Assembly (NCBI RefSeq): GCF_001557115.1
Contig: NZ_LSKQ01000231.1
Span: 62,001 to 126,000 of the forward strand
DNA length: 64,000 nucleotides
Origin: Erythrobacter sp. CCH5-A1
Lineage (GTDB): Bacteria; Pseudomonadota; Alphaproteobacteria; Sphingomonadales; Sphingomonadaceae
Direction of reading: 5' to 3'
Shown here: one piece after another, positions 56,940-64,000 of the stretch
Layout: each line of letters begins with the position of its first letter
Numbering within the stretch: position 1 is the first letter of the stretch
Translations under genes and position numbers: made by a program
The notes under the pieces: generated by a model
The model's input: only the letters and a program-made list of their open reading frames with translations
Told to the model about the DNA's origin: nothing
Database searches by the model: none

Positions 56940-57163
56940 ACCTCCTCCCCCTCGCGCTCGCGGCGCTGGTGCCGGTGATGGTCGGCCCCCTGCCTGCCGA
57001 GCCGGGCAAGACACTCACCATGCACCTGTGCAACGGCGGCACGATCACGATCCCGCTGGACGACGGCGGGCCGGCGCAGAAGGGCGACTGTCACCCCAAG
57101 GGCTGCCACGCGGGCACCTGCCGCGAGAGAGACCAAACAAAACTTCCCAAACGGACTATTTGA
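56936..57163 (+). CDS. small Cys/His-rich exported protein coupled to ccoS
   Basis: This is a 75-aa protein from a GTG overlapping the ccoS stop (GTGA). It has a hydrophobic N-terminus (LLPLALAALVPVMVGPLPAE) that is a signal or anchor and a short mature part with four Cys (32, 52, 57, 62) and His30, 53 and 58 in HLCNGG and CHPKGCHAGTC. The spacing suggests disulfides or copper/haem binding. It belongs to no family I recognise. Its place directly after ccoS and before hemN implies a role in oxidase assembly, but this is inference. Confidence 0.72.
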   Translation: MNLLPLALAALVPVMVGPLPAEPGKTLTMHLCNGGTITIPLDDGGPAQKGDCHPKGCHAGTCRERDQTKLPKRTI

Positions 57164-57207
57164 TCTCGCGCAAAGACGGGGTGCGGCGGGAACGCTCTAA
57201 GCGCCTC

Positions 57208-58518
57208 ATGTGGACATACATTCCCGAGCTGCTCGCGACCCCCGTGCCGCGCTACACCAGCTACCCGACCGCGGCGGACTTCGGCCCGCTGGAACACGGC
57301 GTCATCGAGCGCGCCATCGCGGGGGCGAGCGGGGACATCTCGCTCTATCTCCACATCCCCTTCTGCGAGAAGATCTGCTTCTACTGCGGCTGCAACACCG
57401 CGGTCTCGGGCAAGCGCGCGCGGGTCGAGGCCTATCTCGCCGCGCTGCATCAGGAAATCGCGACCATCGGCAGCCTGCTCCCCCAAGGCGCGCGGGTGCG
57501 GCGCATCGCCTTGGGCGGGGGCAGCCCCAACGCGATCCTGACCGGCGAGTTTCTTGGCCTGGTCGAGGCGCTCCACGCCCACCTTCCGCTCGCCGCCCCC
57601 GAATGGTCGATCGAGCTCGACCCGCGCAGCCTCACCGCCGAATGGAGCGCGGTGCTCGGCACCACCGGCATCACCCGGGCGAGCATGGGCGTGCAGACCT
57701 TCGCCGCCCATTGCCAGAAAGCGATCGGGCGCGAGCAATCGCTCACCATGATCTGCCGCAGCACCGACTGGCTGAGGAAGGGCGGGGTCACCTCGCTCAA
57801 TTTCGACCTCATGTACGGCCTCCCCCACCAGAGCGAGGCCGATCTCGAGGACAGCCTCGAGATGACCCGCAAATTGGGCGCGGACCGGATCGCGGTGTTC
57901 GGCTATGCCCATGTCCCCCACCTCGTCCCGCGCCAGACGATGATCCGCGAAGGCGACCTGCCGGGCGCCGCGGCGCGCTTCACCATGGCGAGCGAGGCGC
58001 ACCGCATCCTCACCGCGGGCGGCTATCAGGCGATCGGTTTCGATCACTTCGCCCTCCCCCACGATCCGATGGCGCGCGCGGCGCAGACCGGCAGGCTGCG
58101 GCGCAATTTCCAGGGCTTCACCGATGACCCTTCCGAGGTGCTGATCGGCATGGGCGCGAGCGCGATTCATGGCTTCCCCGGCCTCCTTGCCCAGAACGAG
58201 AAGCACACCGCGACCTATCGCCAGATGAGCGAGGCAGGGCGGCTGTCGGCCGGGCACGGCATTGTCCGCTCGACCGAGGACCAGCGCCGCGGTGCGGTGA
58301 TCGAGGCGCTGCTGTGCCGGGGCGAGGCGGTCCTGCCCGATGACCTGCTTGCCGGGGTCGCCGACCGGCTTGCCCGCTTCACCGACGAGGGCCTGGCCAG
58401 CCTGCGCGGCCGCCACCTTGCCATCGCGCCCGCCGGCCTGCCCTACGCCCGCGTAATCGCCGCGCTGTTCGACGCCTACCGCGCCGCCGCCCCGCGCAAG
58501 TTCTCCTCGGCGATCTGA
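57208..58518 (+). CDS. hemN: oxygen-independent coproporphyrinogen III oxidase
   Basis: This 436-aa radical SAM enzyme decarboxylates coproporphyrinogen III to protoporphyrinogen IX without O2. The cluster motif CEKICFYC (Cys53, Cys57, Cys60, plus GC), the glycine-rich LGGGSPN, and the family features YTSYPTAADFG, DLMYGLPHQSEADLEDSLE and GYAHVPHLVPRQ are present. It is encoded just after the cco operon, supplying haem for the oxidase under low oxygen. A degenerate FNR-like half-site lies at 57160-57173, but the ribosome site is weak. Confidence 0.94.
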   Translation: MWTYIPELLATPVPRYTSYPTAADFGPLEHGVIERAIAGASGDISLYLHIPFCEKICFYCGCNTAVSGKRARVEAYLAALHQEIATIGSLLPQGARVRRIALGGGSPNAILTGEFLGLVEALHAHLPLAAPEWSIELDPRSLTAEWSAVLGTTGITRASMGVQTFAAHCQKAIGREQSLTMICRSTDWLRKGGVTSLNFDLMYGLPHQSEADLEDSLEMTRKLGADRIAVFGYAHVPHLVPRQTMIREGDLPGAAARFTMASEAHRILTAGGYQAIGFDHFALPHDPMARAAQTGRLRRNFQGFTDDPSEVLIGMGASAIHGFPGLLAQNEKHTATYRQMSEAGRLSAGHGIVRSTEDQRRGAVIEALLCRGEAVLPDDLLAGVADRLARFTDEGLASLRGRHLAIAPAGLPYARVIAALFDAYRAAAPRKFSSAI

Positions 58519-58639
58519 GCGCCTCTCCCCCCTGACGGTCTGCCATGGAAGCGCCATGATTTCGGCAGATGGTGATGCCGCAAATCGACAAGCGAGGAGC
58601 ACACGGGGCGCGTATAGTCACGATCAGGGGGGAATCATC

Positions 58640-59995
58640 ATGGCAGTTACCGATCACGTCGACCTCAATGGCTTCATGGAGGGCGTCAAGAAGCGCAATC
58701 CGCACCAGCCCGAATTCGTCCAGGCGGTCCAGGAAGTGGCCGAGGACATCTTTGAATTCATGGAGGACAAGGAGGAATATCACTCCCAGCAGATCCTCCG
58801 CCGCATCGCCGAGCCCGACCGCGTGGTGTCCTTCCGGGTGTGCTGGGAAGACGATGCCGGCAACATCCGCGTCCAGCGCGGCTGGCGCGTCCAGAACAAC
58901 AACGCGATCGGCCCCTACAAGGGCGGGATCCGCTTCCACCCGAGCGTGACCGAGTCGGTCCTGAAGTTCCTCGCCTTCGAGCAGACCTTCAAGAACGCAC
59001 TGACCGGCCTGCCGATGGGCGGCGGCAAGGGCGGCAGCAACTTCAATCCCAAGGGCAAGAGCGTGCGCGAGATCATGCGCTTCTGCCAGAGCTTCATGAC
59101 CGAGCTCTACCGCCACATCGGCGCCGACATCGATGTGCCCGCGGGCGATATCGGCGTGGGCGGGCGCGAAATCGGCTTCATGTTCGGCCAGTACAAGCGC
59201 ATCACCAACAACTTCACCGGCGTTTTGACCGGCAAGGGGCTGGAATGGGGCGGGTCTCTGATCCGCACCGAGGCGACCGGATACGGCGCGGTCTATTTCC
59301 TCGCCAACATGCTGGCGACCAAGGACGAGGACCTCGTCGGCAAGACCGCGGTGATCTCGGGCTCGGGCAACGTCGCCACGCACGCGGCGGAGAAGATCGT
59401 CCAGCTCGGCGGCAAGGTGCTGACCCTGTCGGACAGCGGCGGCTTCATCCATGACCCTGACGGGATCACCCAAGAGAAGATCAACTGGGTCAAGGAGCAC
59501 AAGACCCACCGCCGCGGCCGGATCGAAGAATATGTCGAGGCCTTCCCCAGCGCGACCTTCCATGCGGGCAAGACCCCGTGGGGCGTGCCCTGCGACGTTG
59601 CGCTGCCCTGCGCGACGCAGAACGAGCTGCTCGGCGAGGACGCGAAGACGCTGGTGGCGAACGGCTGCCGCGCGGTGAGCGAAGGCGCGAACATGCCGAC
59701 CGATCTCGACGGGGTGCACACCTTCAAGCACGCCAAGATCCTCTACGCCCCGGGCAAGGCCTCGAACGCGGGCGGCGTCGCGGTCTCGGGCCTCGAGATG
59801 AGCCAGAATTCCGAACGCCGTTCGTGGAAGGAGGACGAGCTCCAGCAGATGCTCAAGGACATCATGTCGGGCATCCACGATTCCTGCATCAGGTATGGCG
59901 ATCAGGGCGGCGGCTATATCGACTATGTGAAGGGCGCGAATATCGCCGGCTTCAAGAAGGTCGCCGACGCGATGCTGGCCTTCGGGGTGGTGTAG
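58640..59995 (+). CDS. gdhA: glutamate dehydrogenase (NADP-type)
   Basis: This 451-aa enzyme makes glutamate from 2-oxoglutarate and ammonia. Motifs: GPYKGGIRFHPSV, LPMGGGKGGSNFNPKGKS with the catalytic lysine, DIGVGGREIGFMFGQYKRI, TGKGLEWGGSLIRTEATGYG and the Rossmann stretch AVISGSGNVATHAAEK. The length fits the 450-aa NADP-specific group rather than the large GDHs. The ATG at 58640 has AGGGGGGAA upstream. It is followed by a GC-rich hairpin that separates it from the convergent double-TetR gene. Confidence 0.96.
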   Translation: MAVTDHVDLNGFMEGVKKRNPHQPEFVQAVQEVAEDIFEFMEDKEEYHSQQILRRIAEPDRVVSFRVCWEDDAGNIRVQRGWRVQNNNAIGPYKGGIRFHPSVTESVLKFLAFEQTFKNALTGLPMGGGKGGSNFNPKGKSVREIMRFCQSFMTELYRHIGADIDVPAGDIGVGGREIGFMFGQYKRITNNFTGVLTGKGLEWGGSLIRTEATGYGAVYFLANMLATKDEDLVGKTAVISGSGNVATHAAEKIVQLGGKVLTLSDSGGFIHDPDGITQEKINWVKEHKTHRRGRIEEYVEAFPSATFHAGKTPWGVPCDVALPCATQNELLGEDAKTLVANGCRAVSEGANMPTDLDGVHTFKHAKILYAPGKASNAGGVAVSGLEMSQNSERRSWKEDELQQMLKDIMSGIHDSCIRYGDQGGGYIDYVKGANIAGFKKVADAMLAFGVV

Positions 59996-60015
59996 CCATC
60001 AGGCCGCAAGGAAGC

Positions 60016-60044
60016 GGGCTCCGCGCGGCCTGCGCGCGGAGCCC
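60016..60044. terminator. bidirectional hairpin between gdhA and the TetR gene
   Basis: An 11-bp stem GGGCTCCGCGC / GCGCGGAGCCC with a 7-nt loop lies in the 52-bp convergent gap between the gdhA stop and the TetR-gene stop at 60048. Confidence 0.7.
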
Positions 60045-60047
60045 TTG

Positions 60048-61271
60048 TCACGTTCTGGGAAGGAACGAGCGCAGCGCGGCCTCGGCCGCAGCGCGCTGGG
60101 CTTCGGGAGGATCGGCGGCGTGGGCCGCGCGGTGGCCGATGCCCCTCAGGATCGCCGAGAAGGCCGCGACCAGCGAGGCGGGCGGCACCTCGCCGCCGAG
60201 GAGCTGCGTGAGCGCCCAGGTGCCGCTCGGGTCCTCCATCGATCGTACCACGCCGCGCAAAGGCGCATGGTCGGCGCCGTTGTAGATCGCCCGCTCGATC
60301 TCGTCATAGGCGGCCAGCACCGGCTGGCTCCCCGCAAGCACCGCGTCGAGCATGATCGTGAGCATCTCTTCGGGCGCGAAGCGCTGGGCCTGGAACTGCT
60401 CGGGATCTCCGCCCAGCGCCTCGCGCTCGTACAGCCGGTGGAGCGCGAGCGCGAGCAGCTGGCTCTTGGTTCCGACCAGGTGGACGACCTTGCCGAGCGT
60501 CACGCCCGCGCGTGCGGCCACGGCGCGGAAGGTGACCCCGGCGTGGCCCTGTGCGGCCAGCAGATCGGCGGCCGCCTCGGCAAGCCCCGCGCGCTCGCCC
60601 GCACCCGGCTTGACCGGCTCGCGGTATTCGGCGCGCGCGACTGCGCGGTGCGCGGTGCGCACGCCCTCATCCCCGAGACGCCGCGCGCCGAGCCAGGCCA
60701 CGAGCGCGGTGGTGGTCTCCTCGAGCAAGGCGCGGTCGATCACCGGGTTCCAGACGAGAAGGTGCCGCGCGCCCTCGCCATGCGCGTAGCAGGCGACCGC
60801 ATCGGCATGATCGCCGAGGCCGATCAGCGCGGCGAGCCGGGTCCAGAACTCGCGGTGGCTGCGCTCCCATTCCGGCCCCGGCGCATGACGCGCGGCCATG
60901 GCGAGCGGGCGCTGGAGCGCGGCCCAGTCGGCGATGGTGGCGGTGATGACGGCGGCCTGCAAGGCGGGTGTGACCGTCACCTGCGCAAGTGGCGCGAGCA
61001 CTGCCAGCCGCCCTGCCATCCATCCCTCCGCCTGGGTGAGGGCAGTGGCCGAGGCAGCAGCGTACAAACGTTCCATATCACCAAAGTGATAGTGGATCGC
61101 GGCCTGCGCCGAGCGCGCCTCGTGGACCAGCGCGCGGACGGAGATCTGGTCGATCGGCATCGCGGCCCACATTCCGAGCAATGCGTCAATCAGGCGTAAT
61201 TCTGTCGGTTTCGCGGCAGTTTCACGTCTGCAATCTAACCGTATCGCGACAATTTCCTGTGTCTTCCCCAT
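60048..61271 (-). CDS. double-domain TetR-type transcriptional regulator
   Basis: This 407-aa protein holds two TetR N-terminal helix-turn-helix domains. The first spans about 24-74 (LRLIDALLGMWAAMPIDQISVRALVHEARSAQAAIHYHFGDMERLY), the second about 228-282 (AEAAADLLAAQGHAGVTFRAVAARAGVTLGKVVHLVGTKSQLLALAL). Each is followed by a helical ligand-like domain. Ordinary TetR proteins have one and are about 200 aa, so this looks like a tandem duplication or fusion. It is divergent from the TonB receptor at 61391 with a 119-bp gap and probably controls it. The ATG at 61271 is preferred over a GTG at 61331. Confidence 0.88.
   Translation of the reverse strand: MGKTQEIVAIRLDCRRETAAKPTELRLIDALLGMWAAMPIDQISVRALVHEARSAQAAIHYHFGDMERLYAAASATALTQAEGWMAGRLAVLAPLAQVTVTPALQAAVITATIADWAALQRPLAMAARHAPGPEWERSHREFWTRLAALIGLGDHADAVACYAHGEGARHLLVWNPVIDRALLEETTTALVAWLGARRLGDEGVRTAHRAVARAEYREPVKPGAGERAGLAEAAADLLAAQGHAGVTFRAVAARAGVTLGKVVHLVGTKSQLLALALHRLYEREALGGDPEQFQAQRFAPEEMLTIMLDAVLAGSQPVLAAYDEIERAIYNGADHAPLRGVVRSMEDPSGTWALTQLLGGEVPPASLVAAFSAILRGIGHRAAHAADPPEAQRAAAEAALRSFLPRT
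61208..61257. repeat. two direct repeats spaced by 33 bp near the TetR/TonB promoters
   Basis: GTTTCGCGGCAGTTTC (61208-61223) and GTATCGCGACAATTTC (61241-61256) match at 13 of 16 positions with a start-to-start distance of 33 bp (about three helix turns). They lie within the first codons of the double-TetR gene. An inverted CGCTT-ACTTAC-AAGCG (61334-61349) lies between the two starts. Any of these could be operator DNA. Confidence 0.4.
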
Positions 61272-61390
61272 GGAAACGCAACACCTTCGCTCATCTCGGC
61301 ATGCATCGGGCCGCTGCCGGGCCTTTGTCACATCGCTTACTTACAAGCGTTCTAACCCCACCCCGAATCCGATCAAGGGGGCGATTGTCG

Positions 61391-63982
61391 ATGTTCACCG
61401 ATACCATTCGTTTCACGCGCAATTTCTGGCTCGCCGGCGCAGGCCTGACCGCGCTCGCCATCGCCGCGCCCTTGCAGGCCCAGGACAATGCCGCCGAAGA
61501 GCTCGCAGCCGAGGACGTCAACGAGATCATCGTCACCGGCTCGATCCGCGGCTCGCTCGAGAACGCGACCGAGACCAAGCGCCAGGCGGTGAACCTCGTC
61601 GATGTCGCCACCGCCGACTCGGTCGGCCGCTTCCCGGATGAAAACGTCGCCGCCGCCCTCGCCCGCCTGCCGGGTGTCGCAGTGCAGCTCGACCAGGGCC
61701 AGGCGCGCTACATCCAGGTGCGCGGTGCGCCGAACCGCTGGACTTCGGTGAGCATCGACGGCCTGCCCCAGACCGGCACCGACGAAGGCGGCGGCGAGCG
61801 CGCCTTCCGCTTCGATGCGGTGCCCGCCGTTCTGCTCCAGCAGCTGGTGGTCAACAAGACCCTCACCCCCGACATCACGGCCGAGGCGATCACCGCGCTG
61901 GTCGATCTCCAGACCTTCTCGCCGATCGATGACGGCAAGGCCGGCTTCGGCGTCACCGGCGATGCGGGCTACGGGCTGATGAGCCTCGGCGAAGGCCAGC
62001 AGCGCTCGGGCTCGCTGCGCGTGTCGTGGACCAATGACCGCGTCGGCTTCGCGCTGGGCGGCTCGCACTACCTGCGCGATCAGGTCACCGACAACCGCGA
62101 GGCGGGCTACGACGCCAACGGCATTCCGATCGATATCGACATCCGCAACTACGAGCTGCGCCGTCAGAACAACGGCCTGTTCGGCGCCTTCGAGTTCCGC
62201 CCGTCGAACGATCTCAAGTTCTTCGTGACCGGCATCTTCACCGAATTCCGCGACCGCGAGGAACGCCACGCCTACGAGATCGAGATCGGCGAGGCCGCCG
62301 CGCGCGGCACCCGCGGGTTGCTGACCGGCAGCCTCGACAACGTCTCGATCACCACCAACTACAATGACGGTCTCTACATCAACCAGAACTACATCGGTTC
62401 GGCCGGGTTCGACTGGCAGACCGACGAGGCGGGCCTCAAGGGCATCATCGGCTACACCCGCACCGAGAACACCACCGATCTGCCGCTGATCCAGTCCTCG
62501 ATCCGCGGGGTCAGCGTCGACTATGACCGCACCGCCGACGCGCGCTTCCCGGTCGTGCGGCTGTTCCGCACCGTCAACACCGCCGGCGTGTTCTCGCGCG
62601 GGGCGGAGCTGACCGCGATCCCGATCACCGAGCAGAACCTGCCGCGCACCGTGCTGATCCCGATCGTCCAGGGCGTGACGTCGGATGCCTATTCGGGCCG
62701 GCTCGATGGCTGGAAGCAGCTTGGCGACGTCAAGCTTTCGGGCGGGCTCTATGCGACCAAGCGCGACATCAGCGGCAACAACATCGGCATCGGCGGCGTG
62801 GTGTCGCTCGCGGCGACCGGGTTCAACCCCAACGGCTTTGCCACCGACCGGGCATGGGACACCCAGTTCCCGCTCGGCGTGAGCATCAACTACGTCGATA
62901 CGAAGGCGATGAACCGCTCGCTGCAGGAAGCGCTCGCGCGCAACAATATCAACCCGGCCAATTTCGTGCTGCCGACCTCGTTCTACGATCAGGAAGAGCG
63001 CATCTACGCCGGCTACGTGATGGCGCAGTGGAATTCGGGCCCGCTGCAGGTGGTCGCCGGGGTGCGCGCCGAACAGTACGAGATCGACAATGCCGGGACC
63101 GTGCTGGTCGGCGCGGTCCGGACGCCGCTCGCAGTCTCGCAGGATTTCTTCGACCTCTTCCCCAGCCTCAACATCCGCTACGAGGCGACCGACAAGCTGG
63201 TGCTGCGCCTCGGCGGACAGCGCGGTGTCTCGCGCCCGGCCTATGCCGCGATCCGCGTCGGCGCCTCGATCAGCGACACCGCCGCGACGATCAGCGGCGG
63301 CAACCCCTTCCTCACCCCCGAATACACCTGGGGTCTGGACGTGTCGGCCGAATATTACTTCGCCAGCAACGGCATCGCTTCGGTCACGGGCTTCCATCGC
63401 TGGGTCGAGGATGTGCTCTACCAGAGCCAGCAGCGGGTCGGTTCGGACCTTTACGACAGCAATGGCATCGACCGGTCCAACTACCTGCTCGGGTCGACGT
63501 TCAACGGCGAGAGCGGCAAGCTCTACGGGGTCGAATTCAACATCGAGACCCAGTTCGATTTCCTCCCCGGCGCGCTTGCAGGGTTCGGGGTGCAAGGCAA
63601 CCTCACGCTGCTCGGCGGCGATTTCGATGCGCGCAATGCGGCCGGCCAGATCGAGACCTTCGCGTTCCAGGGCCTGTCGGACACGGTGCTCAACGCCTCG
63701 GTGTTCTACGAATATGCCGGCCTGTCGCTGCGGGTCGCCTACCAGAAGCGTTCGGACTTCCTCGACACCCTGGGCGGGCTTGGCGCGGGCGAGTTCCGGC
63801 AGGGCTTCGAGAACCTCGATGTCACCGCGCGCTATGCGATAACGCCGAACATCACCCTGTTCGCCGATCTCGCCAACCTGACCGACGAGACCTATGTCGC
63901 CTACGAAGGCTCGCCCGCGACGCCATCGGAAGTCGAACGGATCGGCGAGCGCTATCTGTTCGGCGTGCGCTTCAACTTCTGA
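61391..63982 (+). CDS. TonB-dependent receptor
   Basis: This is an 863-aa outer-membrane receptor starting MFTDTIRFTRNFWLAGAGLT with a signal peptide to LQAQ. The plug has VNEIIVTGSIRGSLENA, VGRFPDENVAAALARLPGVAVQ and the VRGAPNRWTSVSIDGLPQ segment; the barrel ends in YLFGVRFNF with terminal Phe. The VGRFPDENVAAAL type is common among receptors for carbohydrates or other organic nutrients and differs from the pair at 26917 and 30220. An AGGGGGCG site precedes the ATG. It is likely under control of the divergent double-TetR regulator. Confidence 0.93.
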   Translation: MFTDTIRFTRNFWLAGAGLTALAIAAPLQAQDNAAEELAAEDVNEIIVTGSIRGSLENATETKRQAVNLVDVATADSVGRFPDENVAAALARLPGVAVQLDQGQARYIQVRGAPNRWTSVSIDGLPQTGTDEGGGERAFRFDAVPAVLLQQLVVNKTLTPDITAEAITALVDLQTFSPIDDGKAGFGVTGDAGYGLMSLGEGQQRSGSLRVSWTNDRVGFALGGSHYLRDQVTDNREAGYDANGIPIDIDIRNYELRRQNNGLFGAFEFRPSNDLKFFVTGIFTEFRDREERHAYEIEIGEAAARGTRGLLTGSLDNVSITTNYNDGLYINQNYIGSAGFDWQTDEAGLKGIIGYTRTENTTDLPLIQSSIRGVSVDYDRTADARFPVVRLFRTVNTAGVFSRGAELTAIPITEQNLPRTVLIPIVQGVTSDAYSGRLDGWKQLGDVKLSGGLYATKRDISGNNIGIGGVVSLAATGFNPNGFATDRAWDTQFPLGVSINYVDTKAMNRSLQEALARNNINPANFVLPTSFYDQEERIYAGYVMAQWNSGPLQVVAGVRAEQYEIDNAGTVLVGAVRTPLAVSQDFFDLFPSLNIRYEATDKLVLRLGGQRGVSRPAYAAIRVGASISDTAATISGGNPFLTPEYTWGLDVSAEYYFASNGIASVTGFHRWVEDVLYQSQQRVGSDLYDSNGIDRSNYLLGSTFNGESGKLYGVEFNIETQFDFLPGALAGFGVQGNLTLLGGDFDARNAAGQIETFAFQGLSDTVLNASVFYEYAGLSLRVAYQKRSDFLDTLGGLGAGEFRQGFENLDVTARYAITPNITLFADLANLTDETYVAYEGSPATPSEVERIGERYLFGVRFNF

Positions 63983-64000
63983 CCATTCGAGAGGACCAGC

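Noticed and set aside
61373..63595. A 740-codon minus-strand frame opposite the third TonB receptor
   Set aside because: It is an antisense shadow of the receptor with skewed composition and no start signal.

Overview
The window is high-GC, gene-dense bacterial chromosome. Gene content and order point to an alphaproteobacterium of the Sphingomonadales, most likely Erythrobacteraceae (Erythrobacter/Porphyrobacter type). The evidence is the argS–SPOR–nagZ–scpA–scpB–tatA–tatB–tatC order, a Caulobacter-type cpa/tad pilus cluster, three large TonB-dependent receptors, a cbb3 oxidase operon of ccoNOQPGHIS type, and ClpB with an alphaproteobacterial RpoH-like promoter. This assignment is inferred from protein character, not from a database search. 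I see no rRNA, tRNA, CRISPR array, intact insertion sequence or prophage.

Layout. 1-2035: start of a threonine dehydratase (cut by the window edge) and a divergent secreted amidohydrolase. 2036-8737 (minus): Tat translocase, ScpAB condensin partners, NagZ, a SPOR protein and ArgS. 8954-12457: a lipoprotein, then ispH–thrB–rnhA, an inverted-repeat element and a YegP-type small protein. 12519-14590 (minus): FAD oxidoreductase coupled to an alpha/beta hydrolase. 14726-22251 (plus): Flp/Tad pilus genes cpaA-B-C-D-E-tadB-tadC, with no cpaF where it would be expected. 22277-26077 (minus): MarR regulator, enoyl-CoA hydratase, SDR dehydrogenase and thiolase, together a beta-oxidation-like acyl-CoA module. 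26383-33393: a possible 54-aa Pro/Arg-rich small protein and two paralogous TonB receptors. 33494-41418: ClpB, a penicillin-acylase-type hydrolase and a two-domain M16 peptidase split by a frameshift. 41539-43498: small orphan genes, including a leader-like mini-ORF with a terminator. 43587-47185: MHS-type transporter and acetyl-CoA synthetase, convergent.

47269-58518 is a respiratory block. It holds a parS-like palindrome, OmpW, a Crp/Fnr regulator, two FNR-type boxes, ccoNOQPGHIS, an extra Cys/His-rich small secreted protein translationally coupled to ccoS, and oxygen-independent coproporphyrinogen oxidase (hemN). Together these build, load with copper and haem, and regulate a high-affinity oxidase for low oxygen. 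58640-63982: NADP-type glutamate dehydrogenase, a regulator carrying two TetR domains, and a divergent third TonB receptor.

The most unusual items are the coupled Cys/His-rich protein in the cco operon, the tad locus without cpaF but with a strong hairpin in its place, the double-TetR regulator with two repeats 33 bp apart beside a TonB receptor, the 50-bp palindrome centred on a near-perfect parS core, and the mini-ORF/terminator arrangement at 41863-42051.
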